A DNA stretch of 64,000 nucleotides from Pristionchus mayeri (GCA_036245805.1 BTRK01000001.1:29891087-29955086), one strand, 5' to 3'; numbered from the stretch's first letter, positions 33,453 through 47,485 are shown. A program made the numbers and translations. Notes: generated by a model from the sequence alone, not told the origin.

Positions 33453-34191
33453 AAAATAATTTTCGTCATTTTGTAAAAAGAGGGTTGGCTCAGTGGTTGT
33501 GTGCCAGACTTGATATGGAAGGTTCGCGTGTTCGGACCGAGCACTCAGATCCATCTGATTCAAAAATAGCGAAAGTAAAATCGAGCACATCGTGCGCACA
33601 ACATGGGGTCTTAAGCATAGGTCGCAGATAACATCAGGACAGACTCGACGGTTAATTGGCGCGGGGGCGGCAAAACACATTATCGTGATAGTCGAGTGCT
33701 ACTTTCTTTAACTTCCTTTCGTAACCTTTACGTTCGTATTGTCTTTGCGCAGGGGCAGTGAATGAATTTAATTTTTTCCAACCAGCGCACTTGATTCCAT
33801 AACATTCTCATTTCAATAAAAAAACCAGCAGCTCGGAGCTGGTAATTAAGCAGTTACAGTAAGTGATGATTGTAGTGATGAGGAATGTAGAGTTGGCCGC
33901 GGCTTCCAGTGGCCCGACTGTCGTGAGAACTAAAGTAACAAACAATCAAAGGAGATAAGACACGGGCATTTCAGATGTGTGGAGTGCTCGTTTCAATGCG
34001 AGCAGGGAGACATTTGGACAAAGATGGAAAATGTTCCCCGTACACTCCTCTTTCATTCGCCTGTTGACAATTTGTTCGTAGCTTTATCGGAAAATGCGGA
34101 AAAAACGACTCAAAGATCGAGTTTTTCAGAAAAAAACGAGGCTCCGCCCACTTTCGGAGCATGTCGCGTCGAGAAAATTTTTTTTGTTAAA

Positions 34192-34520
34192 AACAGCCAA
34201 CGCCATTCGAAAGAGCACGTTTCGAAGTACTTATAATCAATTTTTCAGCCAAATTAAAAATCATGAATTCCTACGTCCCGGCAGGCCTCAGAGTTCTCGA
34301 ATCTCTCCCGATTCCTCTCATATAATGTTTACCATACATTGGATAATAAGGTGCGCACTATGTCGGATTAGCACACACCGGATGAAAACGAAAAAAATCA
34401 TACCCTTTCGTAGCATTTTCGCAAAAGATGTTGAAAATTCTGGAGAAGGGTACTATCTCGGTTCTCATCCGGTGGGTTCTGATCTGACCAAGTGCCTAGA
34501 TGTGAATACAACTTGATCAA
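34192..34520. repeat. Spacer s1, inverted relative to 3205-3533
   Basis: Reverse complement of the A spacer. Linked arm SNPs (Pro/Ser and Ala/Thr markers) are swapped with it, so at least about 1.6 kb around the core is inverted as a block compared with A. Confidence 0.9.
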
Positions 34521-35259
34521 TTTAACAAAAAAAATTTTCTCGACGCGACATGCTCCGAAAGTGGGCGGAGTCTCGTTTTTTTCTGAAAAACTCGATCTTT
34601 GAGTCGTTTTTTCCGCATTTTCCGATAAAGCTACGAACAAATTGTCAACAGGCGAATGAAAGAGGAGTGTACGGGGAACATTTTCCATCTTTGTCCAAAT
34701 GTCTCCCTGCTCGCATTGAAACGAGCACTCCACACATCTGAAATGCCCGTGTCTTATCTCCTTTGATTGTTTGTTACTTTAGTTCTCACGACAGTCGGGC
34801 CACTGGAAGCCGCGGCCAACTCTACATTCCTCATCACTACAATCATCACTTACTGTAACTGCTTAATTACCAGCTCCGAGCTGCTGGTTTTTTTATTGAA
34901 ATGAGAATGTTATGGAATCAAGTGCGCTGGTTGGAAAAAATTAAATTCATTCACTGCCCCTGCGCAAAGACAATACGAACGTAAAGGTTACGAAAGGAAG
35001 TTAAAGAAAGTAGCACTCGACTATCACGATAATGTGTTTTGCCGCCCCCGCGCCAATTAACCGTCGAGTCTGTCCTGATGTTATCTGCGACCTATGCTTA
35101 AGACCCCATGTTGTGCGCACGATGTGCTCGATTTTACTTTCGCTATTTTTGAATCAGATGAATCTGAGTGCTCGGTCCGAACACGCGAACCTTCCATATC
35201 AAGTCTGGCACACAACCACTGAGCCAACCCTCTTTTTACAAAATGACGAAAATTATTTT

Positions 35260-35620
35260 TTAATGGAAATGAGGCCATAAACACACGTCCACAGGCTCAG
35301 TGTGATCCACTTTTGCAAGAAATCCGGCGTTTCTTGTCGATTGTAGAGTAAAGGTGGCCGTCGCAACATCAGCCTTCACAGCGGAAATTCTCTGAAAATC
35401 TGTATGAAAACGAGAAAAATCGAAATGCGATGACATAAGAATCTTAAAACGAAATATAAGGGAAACATACCTCTTTCAGGTTGCTAATTTCTCGAACCAA
35501 ATCACTGTTCTTCTGAAGCAGTTGACGATTTTCTTCGCGCACCCTCAAATCTCAGATTTATTTTAAATATTATTTATTATTGACTCACTTTTCCAACTCT
35601 TTAGTTTCGATTGGTTCCAT
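35260..35620 (-). CDS. Short coiled-coil protein gene, copy 4
   Basis: Mirror of 33092-33452, with the start at 35620. Exons are intact; the upstream region lacks the insertion seen in A. Confidence 0.5.
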
Positions 35621-35655
35621 AGCTCTTGAAGTGGAGGTGAGGGGAAGTAGATGAT

Positions 35656-36327
35656 GTGAAAGGGTGGATGGTGATAAGCATTGATTGCGTGTTATGCTCA
35701 TTAATTTCACATTCTCTTCAGTGCTGTTATCAATCTCTCTCGCGATCTGGAATCGAGAGGACTAGGATCAATAAATCAATCAATCGATATTTATCGTTTC
35801 AGGCGTTTAGGCAAGATGATGATAGATGTGCCTCCATCGTGTTAGGTCAGTTGTTACTCAACTCCCGTTCCGTCACATTCACACCTTCAATTGTTCGCCA
35901 AATCGCGGGATCACCTCATTCTCAGTCCTCTCTCAAGGGGATTAATCAGAGCGAACCTTCAAGAACCGGAAGTACTCCTCTCTAAATCTGCTCGCCTTTT
36001 TCTTGTATTATCAGAGGATGTTGGCCCAAAGGTAAAGTGATTGCTCTTAACCGTGGTTCGGACACAGCGATGTCAATGGGAAACACCTCTCCGCGTCAAA
36101 ACTCGTCCACCTCTCCTCGTCTCTCCATTCTACTTATCTTCCGGCGGCTATTCCTCCGTGTCAGTGCCCTACCCAACTACGGTACGATGCCCCAGGTGCA
36201 AGCATCATTGAGTGTATCAGACGACCTTCAAAGGAAAGTTAGAGAATCGATGCAGCAGCCCCTGACTATACCAGTTCTCCCGAATGTCGTCCCTACAATT
36301 AGGTCGTATCCGTTAGTCAGCAGGTGA
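35656..36327 (+). CDS. Unrecognised exon cluster, intact copy
   Basis: Open stretches 35656-35985 and 36037-36327. A plausible exon starts after TTTCAG near 35803 (FRQDDDRCASIVLGQ) and is Ser-rich toward its end. GGAA|GTACTC could splice to AGGATGTTGG (after ATTATCAG), which would join in phase. The second stretch holds SMGNTSPRQNSSTSPR and VSDDLQRKVRESMQQ. A further in-phase exon, VVSVSQQVIPAQPYQTQQ, may follow up to about 36358. Low complexity and polar content suggest a disordered protein. No family is recognised and the model is incomplete. Confidence 0.35.
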
Positions 36328-36571
36328 TACCCGCTCAACCATATCAGACCCAGCAAGTGAGAAAGTATGAACTCTTCGTCCAGGATAGGCCTAGGCTAAG
36401 GTTAAGCAACGTCACACCTCCCTTCATATAGGACGTTGTCGTTAGCCAGTAGGGTTTCCCGCTCGACTTTAATAATCGTGATTGAATTATTTCCTCTCTT
36501 ACTTCCCCTTTCCCCTCTTCTCCCCCCTCACTCTCCTCTCACTCGCCCGTCTCGCGCGGTCTACTCGTACA

Positions 36572-37926
36572 ATGGTCTCTCCCGCCAAGCTAAGGTTCGT
36601 CCACTTTGACCGCTTCTTTCGAAATTCACACGAAATTTACGCTAAACAACATATCCTAGCGCAATTCGTTTCATCGTCAACAACTTCTGATCTACCGCAT
36701 CCTACCGTATCCTACCGTACCTCCTGCAGACGCTCTGCTCGCAATTCCAAGCCCGTTGCTCGAGTCGTCGACGAAGCACCTAAGAAGTCGACAGCCAAGC
36801 ATCGTACCACCGCCACCCCTTCCAAGGTACGGTAGGATATACTGTATCCTGTCCTTCAGGGAATACGGTGGTAGGATACGGTAATCGATTTGTTACAGAA
36901 AGCCGCTACTCCTGCACCGCGCAAGTCGCGTGCGACCACTGCGGCAGCTGCAGCCAAGACTGCTGCTCGTGCAGCAGAGAAGAAGTCGGGCGAGACGCCC
37001 TCGAGGAAGGTGGAGAGAAAGGGAACGGTGAGCCCCAAAAGACCTTGGATGGCGGTAATATGATGGCAGTCTTCATCAAGAGTAATTTGTAATTCAAGCC
37101 CGACTTGGGTAGCCTTGACTTGAAATTGATTGAAAATGGCTTGAATCCGGGCAAACAATTATGAAAACACAAGTATGATCTTTGATCTCTCGAGGCGACT
37201 TCCATTCCTGCGGCGCCTCGTCGTCCCTCTCGCGTGGAGGAGCAGCGGGAGCAGCAGCAGGGAGCTGCCCCGGCTGCGACTGCTGCAACCGCAGCTGGAG
37301 ATGCTGCAGCCACTGCATTCCCCGTCGCGCAGATGCGCGTGCAGAACGTGAGCAAGCTCCCAAAATTGAAAACTTAAATTTTAAAAATTTATAAAAAAAT
37401 ATAAAATTTACTATAAATTCTGGAGCTCTGACGATTACATCAAGAAGAATAAACTAGATTCGTTGCAGATTTTCACGTCGCGAGCTGCGCAGTCGACTCG
37501 GGCGGCCGACGAACCCGACTCGTACTCGGTAAGTCGCACGACGAATATGACTACACATTTTTCTCTATATTTACATGAAAGAAGAGTATGAGGTGGCATG
37601 AGATGAAAATTTCCCAGTTTCCAATTATGGTTCAGATCGAAATCGAGCTGGGCGCGATCCGTGCGCTGGCCGCTCGTCACATGGTTGGAAATCAATAATT
37701 GAATAGTTTATTTTCGATAATTTTCTTGATAATTTTGATGCTCATTTTCGAGTTCCCAGTGCTTCCCTATTTCTGACTCGTTTTAGCATATTTTCTACCC
37801 CCCTCAACATCACTAACCCCCTGTCAGGTCTACCCGGATCGAAAGGCGGTCGTCATCCAGTTCGACAAGAGAGCCGTGGTCAGTTGTGAGGACCATGTGT
37901 TACTCCGGCCTAATTATTGTACCTGA
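36572..37926 (+). CDS. Lys/Ala-rich basic protein gene, B copy
   Basis: Same seven-exon structure as 5766-7120 (offset 30,806), about 202 residues, with no lesion. This is the only complete copy in B, since the partner arm was deleted. Confidence 0.7.
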
Positions 37927-38511
37927 AATGACGTACACTGTTTAATTGTAGTTTATCTTAACTATAGGCCAGGATAGTATTAACACAAATTCATTGATTT
38001 TTTAGTATTCTTTGTGCCGAAATGGTCGTAGACATTATCTACCGGTTGCCGCCCTGCTTTGTTCTCCTCTTTCTAGTATTTTTTCCATGCATTGCATTCA
38101 GATGCCTCCGACGGATAGGTAGCGAAGACTCGGCGGGAAGAAGATGTTGTTTTGCAACAATGAGCAATCGATAAATGTCATTCAAAACTGATTTTCTTAC
38201 CTAATATCATCGATATACATTTTCGAAAATGAGTTATGTAAGAGATCCAACAGAAGGAATGCCAGGGGTAATTTGTGGGCGTGGATAGACGCCGCTTCTC
38301 TATTTCACGCAAATCGGGTGCTGCCGACCAGAAGGAAAGCTCTTTTTACATAGCTTTTAGAAATTTAATTTGATCTACCAATTTTGTTCATTTTTTAGTC
38401 TCGATTTGAGTTTTGTTGATGTTCGTCCAAGTCCTCATTTTTTTTCTCATTTACGTCAGTTCACTCTTTTGGTATCATAATTTATAAATCGTTAAAATCA
38501 TATTTAGGAAA

Positions 38512-38942
38512 ATGCTTCTCGAGTTGCCTAAAGAGCTTCTCAACGACGTTATATCCTACCTAAATTGTCGAGATCGACTGAACTTGAGAGCTTCCAGTAG
38601 GGTAATGGGAAATGCAGTATTCACCAGTTATCTCTACGTGAATGATCCTGATGTGAGCATTAAGAAGGTTAGTGATGAGTTCTGATGATCAAAATATCAT
38701 TGACGCAAGCATTATCAATTTTAGCAGAAATATACACACCATCATATTTTTTAGAATACGTTTTGATGTTATCTTGTTTATTCAAATTCGATCAGAATCT
38801 CTTTCAGAAAGGCCAAATATGCAGAGTGTCAATAGATCGTGATATCCGCATTCGAGGAGATATGGATAAAATCAAGCAATTTATTCTCATTTGGAAGTTA
38901 CTATTCAAGAAAGCATTTATTAAGAATTTCTGGATAAGTTTG
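38512..38942 (+). pseudogene. Partial F-box gene, B copy
   Basis: Repeats 7706-8136: F-box exon 38512-38667 and exon 2 38808-38942, with no following exons. Identical in coding content to A. Confidence 0.65.
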
Positions 38943-39240
38943 GTACGTTTTTCAATGGACAAAAGGCTCAATTGCAAGTAACTAAAATTAAGGTATTCAG
39001 GCCTCTATAATTTTAATTTCTTCCCGATTAAGTAACCATAAAATCTTCTTCCTTCGATATTTAGAAATGTCAATATAATTTTATTGAACCTATCATTGCA
39101 TAATGTGAAACTTAACCTGCTCTGGGTCGAACAAACTAGTTTTATGTTTGTTTTAGTTGTGACATACATTTTGTTTTAGAAATTTCGCGATAAAATTTTT
39201 ATAAAGCAAATTCATATTCTATTGGAATAATACTTATATT

Positions 39241-39286
39241 AAAAACAAAAACAACAACAACAACATAACAAAAACAAAAACAAAAC
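39241..39286. repeat. AAAAC/AAC simple repeat, B copy
   Basis: Same run as 8435-8480. Confidence 0.85.
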
Positions 39287-40392
39287 ACCTTGTGGAATGC
39301 AGTGAGGATTCCTGGAACATGTTCGCTCCCGCAGCTACTCTCTTCCAGATGAGGAAGCACCTGCAGGGTAGGCGGCACACGGTCGGATGATTACCTTCTT
39401 GGCACTTCTTGGATAATTGCCCACCCCCTCTTCCTCATTTACCCACTCTTTTCGAGGTGACATTCCTTGATTTTCTGTCGCTCATCCCATCAATGATGGC
39501 GGCGATATGAAATGAGGGGGAGGGGTGTCCAGAAAGCTAAGAAGTGCCACCTTCCTGATGAGAGCCATAGTACTCATGTGCAGTATTTCCGAAAATGACT
39601 TTTACATTGTGGCAACCTGCTGTGAAAATACTTGCGAATGATACTAGTTTTGGTTCACATCCGGAAGGTTATCAGTCGACTAGTGCAGTATGCATATGCT
39701 CAGACCCCGCAAGCTCTGCCCACTTTGCACGGACACTTTTTTCCCTCGAAAGCGAGATTTAGAGAGCACAAGCTTCATTGGCAACCAAATCACTCGATAA
39801 AAAAACTAATTCGGAGGCTTTTTCCATTCCCTTTAAATGAGCCCTGGCCAGTTGGACAAAGTTATCGCTAAATAGGTCAGCATACGATAATTAAGTAGCG
39901 AAAACGCTGGAAAACGCTGATTTGGCGCTCTCATCGAACAAATACATACGGGGAAAATCGATAAATATTGTTTCATTGATTTGTGCTTCAAAACAAACCA
40001 ATCCGCGATGCACTCATTAGGAGGGAGTGCGGAGTGCATTCTCTCGTTATCCTCCTCCCTCTTGTGCGCCTGTTTCTGCCCCGGCGCTTGTAGAGAGCAG
40101 TTGCTTCTATGAACGGGCGCGCTGGCAGCGACCGTCCGTCGTCCCTTCCTGGGGTAAGGCGCAACCGAAAAAGGGCGATGCTCTGCTCACAATTTTGGCA
40201 ATTTCACTGGGAGGAGGTCGAAATTAGCTCCGCCCCTTTCTTAGTCGTCTATTTTTTCACCAATCTCCGTTGATGCATTTCAATCGCTTCTTGAGCTCTA
40301 GAGCGGTTCGGAGATGATATATCGACAAATGGTCAAAAATATGATCATGTTTGGACCCCAGCGGTCAGGTTAAACATAGTTTGGATAGTATA

Positions 40393-40866
40393 TTAGGTTG
40401 ATTCATAATTTTCGATACGTTTTTAAGTTTTCGAGCCATAACTTGCTTCAGCTTTTAGCAATTCTCTCTTTCATTTTTGTATGATAGTTGTGGATGCGTG
40501 CTCTTCATAGCGCACTTATAGGCATGCATGAACAGGCAATCAGAAACAGTAATCTGATTGTCGACGTTTAGAGGACGAAATCGGTAGTGTTCCCCAATAG
40601 CTTTTCTGAGAGAGACTAACGATCTCTTTTAAAGTGTTATGTGGAAGCGTGCACCCGCACTCACTATTGATACGAAAGGGTGGACCTTGCAACCCATCTG
40701 TTTTGTTTTTATGGACGGTTGAATAGTTTATCAAAAATACCGCAAAAATATCGCTTTTTATTAAATGCTTTATCTATTGAACCAATTGAGATCGATTCAA
40801 TATAATACTAAGATTATAGTGTATCAATGGTGCCTCAAATAATGCCAAAGTAATATTCTTTGGTTT
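40393..40866 (+). mobile_element. Degenerate mariner-type relative, B copy
   Basis: Repeats 9587-10060, again with a left end and no right end. Confidence 0.6.
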
Positions 40867-41553
40867 GAGATCAGCAAGCGAAAACATTCTGATCTTTGAT
40901 CTATATCATCTCCTCAGTCACCCACTGCTAAAGGCTGGAGCGAGCGTTGAGAATCAGTGAAACGGTCTTATCTTTATTTTGTCAATTATCGAATCGAATT
41001 TTTTTTGTGAACAGGAATAGTAGTTAGTAAAGGAATGCGAATAGGTCTTGCGACGGGCGGGTAATCCAGGTATTTTGTTCAGATGCCTCCGACGGACAAA
41101 TAACGAAGACTTGGCGGGAAGAAGATCTTATTTTGCAACAATGAGCAATAGATAATTGTCATACAAAGCTGATTTGTTTGCTTTACAAAAATGCACATTT
41201 TCGAAATGAGTAACGCCACGAGAACATAAGACATGCCAGAGGGTAATTTATGGGAGTGGCTAGACGACAGTTCTCTATTTCATTCACATCGGGTGCTGCC
41301 GAGGAGATATAATTCAATCTTTTCCTACCCAATTGCCTATGCCATTTACTCATTCTTTCGAATATTGCTCTCTGCAAAATTTACTTCGTTTTTTTCTATT
41401 CCTCGAATATGTTTAAAGTTAATGTTTGTTCATATTACGCGAATTTTGTTAATATTTTGTCTGAATTTGAAGAATCTCTTTCAAGGTTTTTTGTGCGTTT
41501 GGACACTCATTTTGTTTAAATTCGCAAAAATCACTAATATCTTATGCAGGGAA

Positions 41554-43658
41554 ATGCTTACCGACATGCCTAAAGAGCTCCTCACTGACGTCATTTCCTA
41601 TCTGAATTGTCGTGATCGACTCAATCTGAGAGCTTCCAGCAAGATCATCGAAAATGCGGTATCCAGCAGTTATCTGTACGCAAATGGCTCGGATTTGCAG
41701 TTCTCGAATTATATCGATATACACCGAATGTTAAGTGTTTTGAAAACACTTTAAAGAAGGAGTGTCAGCAAAGTTGAACTTTTTACGCTGTCATAGCAAT
41801 GACCTAGTCAACCCTCCAAAGATCATAGAGCGAGCTAAGAGGGTAGACAACATCATTCTCATATATCAGGGGTAGAGCAGACGCCATGTGATCGGGAGCT
41901 TGAGGGTTCGATTCCCACCCAAAGATTTGTGACAAATCCTCGAGATATTTGAATTGCCGCACGTCCCTGGCCTACCAAGGACTATCAGCGCCTATGGTAC
42001 TCTGCCAACTAGTGATAACTCGGTTCAAAATAAAGATATGATTTTAATGTCTCATGGTTAATTATAATAATTCTTTATCATGCGACAGTGCAGAGGTATA
42101 AAATAGATGTTACAGGGAAAATTAGAATCATAATAATTACGATGTCATATCTAGATGACAAAGGGAGTATAGCCGTCAGTTACAAGCGAGAGTGAATTAG
42201 AGATAATGAGAATAATCAATACTATTTATAGCTCTAGCTCTGAGCGAGAACAGTTCACTATTTCGAAAAGCTCGGCCATGGTTATGACAGCGTCAAAAGT
42301 TCAACTTTGCTGACACTCCTTCTGTAATGTTGTTTTCGTTCATCGGATCAGAATATATTTCAGATATACCTCCAAACCTTCCAAGTCTCTGTCGGAAAAG
42401 AGATTATCGTGAGAGGGGATATTGAGAAAATCAAGAAATTTGCCTGTGTTTGGAAGCGGCTCTTCAAGAAAGCATTTTGGAAGGAGATGATAATAGGCCT
42501 GGTAATATGATTGTTTACCGTCAACATGATAATATTTCATGAAATTTACATGATATGTATTTAGACATCATTTGATATTGAAGCAATGGAATTGGTGGAG
42601 AATATTATAGAAAGATGCTCTTTCAGTATGGTTACAGTGTATCATGGAGAAGACAATAACAGGCGAGTTGTTTTTCATTCCGAAAAGTCTTGAATTTAAA
42701 AAAAAGCTGTAATATATTTGCAGCATTCGCAAATTTATTCTAAGCCTGAAGACTAATCAGCTTGATCTGATGTTCTATATTTCCGCACAAGTCGACTTTC
42801 TCAGACAATTCTCTCGGCCAATAAAAATTTGGAGTTGTGTTACGGTGATTGTTGTGCACTATATTTCTGTGAAAGTTGCTAACACCTTGTTTTAATAGGA
42901 AAATGCGATTACTTTAATACACGAGCGAACTAACCTTTTAACCTAAACTGCAGAAGTTTCATCGATTTAGCATACAACTTTCAGGGTGAAAATACCGATA
43001 TGACTGAAGAGGATTTGATTGAACTCATGAGAAGAGGGCACACGCTGAATAATTGCCCATTTTACGTATACTCGCCCACGACTCTTGCAGATACACTCAA
43101 GGTTCGCTATGTTCATAAATTGGAATCTTGTATTCCAAATGACGTGATAAACCTCCATCTATATCATAACTAAGCATTTTCTTCGGTAAAATCGCGTCCA
43201 TCACTTTATTCCACCGATTAAAACGCGCATTTTGGCACAAAGATCAATTATATTTCTACTCGATTCTTTTTCTCAGATTATCGCCTCACAGAACCATCCA
43301 CAATTTCTGACAACGAAGGTTTCGAGAAGTGTTCTCGAAGATTTCCTGAATCTGTTGGGAATCGGATGGACAGAGCGAGGCTACGAGACAATTACCGAAG
43401 TTGAGGGGGTTAGTGTTGCATAAGTGTTGCAGATAGTGCATACGAATGCTCAAGTAGGCATTTCAAGTCCATAAGAAGCACCTATTGTTAGAATAATAAA
43501 ATAATTTTCAGGTCACCAACGTCTTCGCTCTATCATTGCCCACGTATTTCGGGGCTGAGTGCGTACTGGAGTATAATGGGACAAGACTCTACGTTGAAAG
43601 AACGATCTTAAATGATACTATTCACATCAGAAACAAATTTTTGTACAAACGATGCTAA
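41554..43658 (+). CDS. F-box gene, intact B copy
   Basis: Exons 41554 to about 41736, 42364-42501, 42565-42662, 42724-42844, 42985-43101, 43277-43408 and 43512-43658, giving about 310 residues. The F-box at residues 4-40 (MPKELLTDVISYLNCRDRL) is followed by a C-terminal region with IIVRGDIEKIKKF, ELVENIIERCSF and LEDFLNLLGIGW, ending NKFLYKRC. Exon 2 has the four bases missing in A, so the frame is open from exon 2 on. The frame requires a GC donor after exon 3 (AACAG|GCGAGT). The TIR element (41754-42324) follows exon 1; the only phase-0 donor near its end (AGT|GTTTTG) is weak, so correct splicing of intron 1 is the main doubt. Role by family: SCF ubiquitin-ligase adaptor; target unknown. 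Confidence 0.65.
41754..42324. mobile_element. 571-bp TIR element, B copy
   Basis: Repeats 10952-11522 with the same TA flanks and the tRNA-like core (41862-41922). Confidence 0.75.
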
Positions 43659-43951
43659 CTTTAAAACATTCCATTTATTTAAGTCAGTTTGAAATTTGCA
43701 ATTATTCCGATTAGATGTGCAATGAAATTTCGAAAAAAATATGACTACCGAAATCAATAACCGAAAAATTGAAGACGCGATATTATTTTCTCTTGATTGT
43801 TAACACTTTGCAATAAACGTTTTCGATAAAGAACATGCTTGTGCTATTCTTGTTAGAGGTCGGTCTACATGAATCAATCCGGTGAGCCATGTGGATTGGC
43901 ATTACAACTACAGTAAACTGTAAAGTACACAAACGCTTTAAGCGAAATGTA

Positions 43952-45395
43952 TTAGGTTGATGCAAAAGATTCGATACGTTTTCACGATTTTGAGACATAA
44001 CTTGCTTCAGCCTTTAGGAATTCTCTCGTGCATTTTTGTAGGATATTAGTATATGTGTACTCTTCATAGCGCACTTATGGGCACATATGATCAACCAGTC
44101 ATTTAAGAGACCCTCCACGAGAGAACGTGAGAACTATGCAGGGGTACACGGATGGCTAAAAATTCGATAATTCTCAAACTTTTTTTCTGAAGTCTTTTCG
44201 GCCAATTAGAAACGTAGGCGATAAAAATTAAACATTCTACATGGAAGCATATTTGACAATTTGCCCCCCAAAATCGAGCTTTGGGGGGGGCATATCTCAA
44301 AAATCATCATTTTTAAAAATCTGATTTTCTTATGGGATATACATTTACATGACACAGATCTCCTGTAAAATCGCAGGAACCAATACGACAGAAAAAAATT
44401 TTTGATCGCGGATTTCGGTGAAGATGTTGAGACTAGATGTTGAGACCGATGACAACGCCAATCCGCTTCGTTTGTCGAAATTTGCATGTTTACGGGCGGT
44501 AGTGACCTACTGCTTAAAATGGCCGTATCTCTGTCAATTTTTGACCTACAGCGAGCTATTTTTTTCCAATCTGTGCGTAATGAAATTGTCTATAAGCAGG
44601 TTCGCTTACAACACGATGAAAAGTGTCATCTTCATACAGTAATCATGAAAAAACACTTTAAATTTTAATTTACTCAAAATTTTTCTCTTTACAACACGAT
44701 TTTTATTGCGGATTCGGATTCCCCATACTCGATTTGAGGTAACTGTATTTTTCATTTGTCTTGGATCCTGCTTCTACATACTGCTACTCAGTAGGCAGAA
44801 CCCGGACGGTTGATTTTTGGAGAAAAATACATTTCGGTGTGCCTCTCTTCTCTGAATTATGCTAATCAGTAAAGTAAGGCCAGTTTTGGAAAGCTAACGA
44901 AGAGATCTACAAATATGACTTAGTGGTCCAAGACTTAAAAATGGACCGTTTTTGAGTTATCACGAGCACAGGAAAGTTTCAACGTGGGATCATTCCTCTC
45001 AACGATTTTCTATCTAAATGGCAATCAATTCGAATTCGCTAAATAATTATAATTATATTGACCCATAATTTTTCTAATAGACACTAACGATCTATTGTAA
45101 AGTGTTAAATGGAAGCATGCATCAGAACTCAATATCGACACAAAATGGCGGAAATTTCAAGCCATCTGTTTTGTTTTAATGGACGCTTGTACAGAGCATC
45201 CCAAATACCGAAAATTTATCACATTTTCGAAAAAAAAATTTTCTGATGAACCACTCGAGATCGATTCAATTTGAAACTATGATTGTAGTGCATTAATAGT
45301 GCCTCAAATAATACCAAAGTATTATCTAATACAGGCAAACCATTCTCGAGATAATACCAAAAATACCTTGTATCGAAACTTTTGCATCAACCTAA
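43952..45395. mobile_element. Mariner-type non-autonomous element, B left
   Basis: Complete copy with both terminal repeats and TA flanks. Private variants include a run of eight G where the others have seven. Confidence 0.8.
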
Positions 45396-45801
45396 TATTT
45401 ACTGGGACCATAATCTCTACCACCTTGGCTACACACCCCTATGGTCAATAAGCGCAACGCAATCGTGATCTGTACGACAAAACTGGTCATGCTCCATAAA
45501 ATTCGGTGATCTCGCCATTTACGATGTCCAGATACATTGTAAATACTAAAAAGGTCGGAAGTATCCAGTAATTGTTCCTATCACAGCTCATCTTCCAAAT
45601 CATTCAATCATTCGTCATTCTTCATCCTATTTAGCACGTGGTCGCTCGAATTCAACTGGCTTCTTTTTTCTAATTTTTAATAATTTCTTCTTATATTGTT
45701 CAAATGCTCGCATATTTCATCTCCTCGCATTTACTTGATCTATGCAAATCGGCTACTAAAAATAAACAAATTTATTCTGGCATTTTCAGCATCCTATCCT
45801 G

Positions 45802-47248
45802 ATGTCATCCTATCTTGGCGACGACCTTAATCTCAACACCCTTCCATCTGATGCCATCAGAAATATCATAAAAGTCGGAGTGGAATCATTCGATAATATG
45901 AGCTTGGCAAGCAATTTTTGTTGTTATTATTTATCTAAAGCTAATATTCGCACAATCTACGATCTCAATTCCTTTTACAACTCTGAGCATTTTCTTCGCG
46001 TTATGCCAGAATCCTCCGCAAACAAGTCGCAAATCATGCTCAAGCGATAGAGTGATCTCCTTTTCTCTGTGATCTTTCCACTCTCGCCCCTCTATCGAAT
46101 TTCGTCTTCAGATATCCCGTCGGTGGCACAACATTTCCGCTTTTCACCTCACCAACCGCCATCACCTCCCTGTGATCGACTCGTTCAAATGGATTGACTC
46201 AGTCGCTGATTCGAAGTCTTGTGTCGACCTTCGCTTTCCTCATAAGCTCACCGACTATTTCGGAATCGACAGAGCGCCAGCCAAATTCGACTGTTATCGG
46301 AACAGCGGGGTGCGTTGCATAAACACATTTCATGTATAATAATACCGTGTCTTCAGTTCACGGATGCCTACCTTCACCTTAACAATCGTGATGATACTAG
46401 AATGCTTGCCTATCTTGAGCGAGTTTTCGCCCGGTGTTCACGGATCGGAAGAATTGAGATTTGCGCGAATCACATAATGCCTCGTGCGGAGGAGTTCAGA
46501 ATGGCACTCGGAGGTGAGTACTATCTTTATTATGATAATTATAATTATGTAAATGATAATTAATAAAAATATTAATTTTGAGGTGCGACCGTTGGAGAAG
46601 TGACAGTTATCGGCTACTCTCAATTCGCTGACTATTCCGTGTAAGATATTCTTCTATGTAATTAACAGCTAATTTCGAGTAACGATTATACGGTTTCCTC
46701 ATTTATTTCACACTTTATATCGATTGAAAACCGGTGGAGAGGAAATGGAGGGACAATTATCCGAATTGTCACGCAAATACCCGAACTGAAACATTTCAGG
46801 ACATGCATTCGACATCTTTTCACAATCCCTTCACTGAGTCGTCTTGTCATCTGCTGCAAAAACAAGGATATATGGGATAGCAAGGATGGTGAGTATTTAT
46901 TAAATGAGGAGCTCCTCACAGACAATTTTAAAAGCAAATGTCTTCGAATAAGTTGGACAGTTGGAAAACAACAAACGCATTTCAGTGCTCAAAAACTTCA
47001 TTGAAGAAGCAACGATGTCTGTTCCCAAGCTCGAATTCGTCATTCCGCACTACAAACTGCCCACTGAACGAGTTGAAAACGTGCGGGGACTGTGGAAGAC
47101 AAGGATGGAAGAAATCAATGAGGAAAATCGCCTCGAAGTGACAGTGAGAGCTGAAGAACAGCGATATGACTACGATGACGACCCATATGTGATGAGACCG
47201 CCTCAGCCCACTACAGTCCGAATGATTGTGAAACGCCGTCAAATGTAA
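45802..47248 (+). CDS. F-box-like gene F2, B left copy with GC donor
   Basis: Repeats 14995-16441, all six exons in frame. Intron 1 begins GC (45907-45908, TTG|GCAAGC) where the other copies have GT. GC-AG introns can splice, less efficiently, so expression may be reduced. An Asp-to-Asn change (VENVRG) is private to this copy. Both B copies have Ala where both A copies have Pro (MLAYLE). Confidence 0.65.
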
Positions 47249-47485
47249 TTGTTGGTGTTGTGACATACCCCTCATAATTAACCCTCTATCATCAATCAGT
47301 ATTGATTTATTTTCGTCATCTTTGATTTGGTTCTGATAAATGTGTAATACGACACTGATGAACTCTCTACTATGACTTTTATTGAAATTTCATTCAATTT
47401 ATCGGATGGACAAGATATTATTGTTTAATTTAATATTTATTACGCAATTTAGAAGACAAGACAGTCTTCCTTCAGGCATTCTTCA

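Larger units (their letters stand above)
32722..34191. repeat. Left arm of palindrome P1' (B), unit U minus orientation, short
   Basis: Pairs with 34521-35990 (x with 68712-x) and repeats 1735-3204 (offset 30,987). It is only 1,470 bp because of the breakpoint. Its marker variants match the right arm of A's P1, not the left. Confidence 0.9.
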
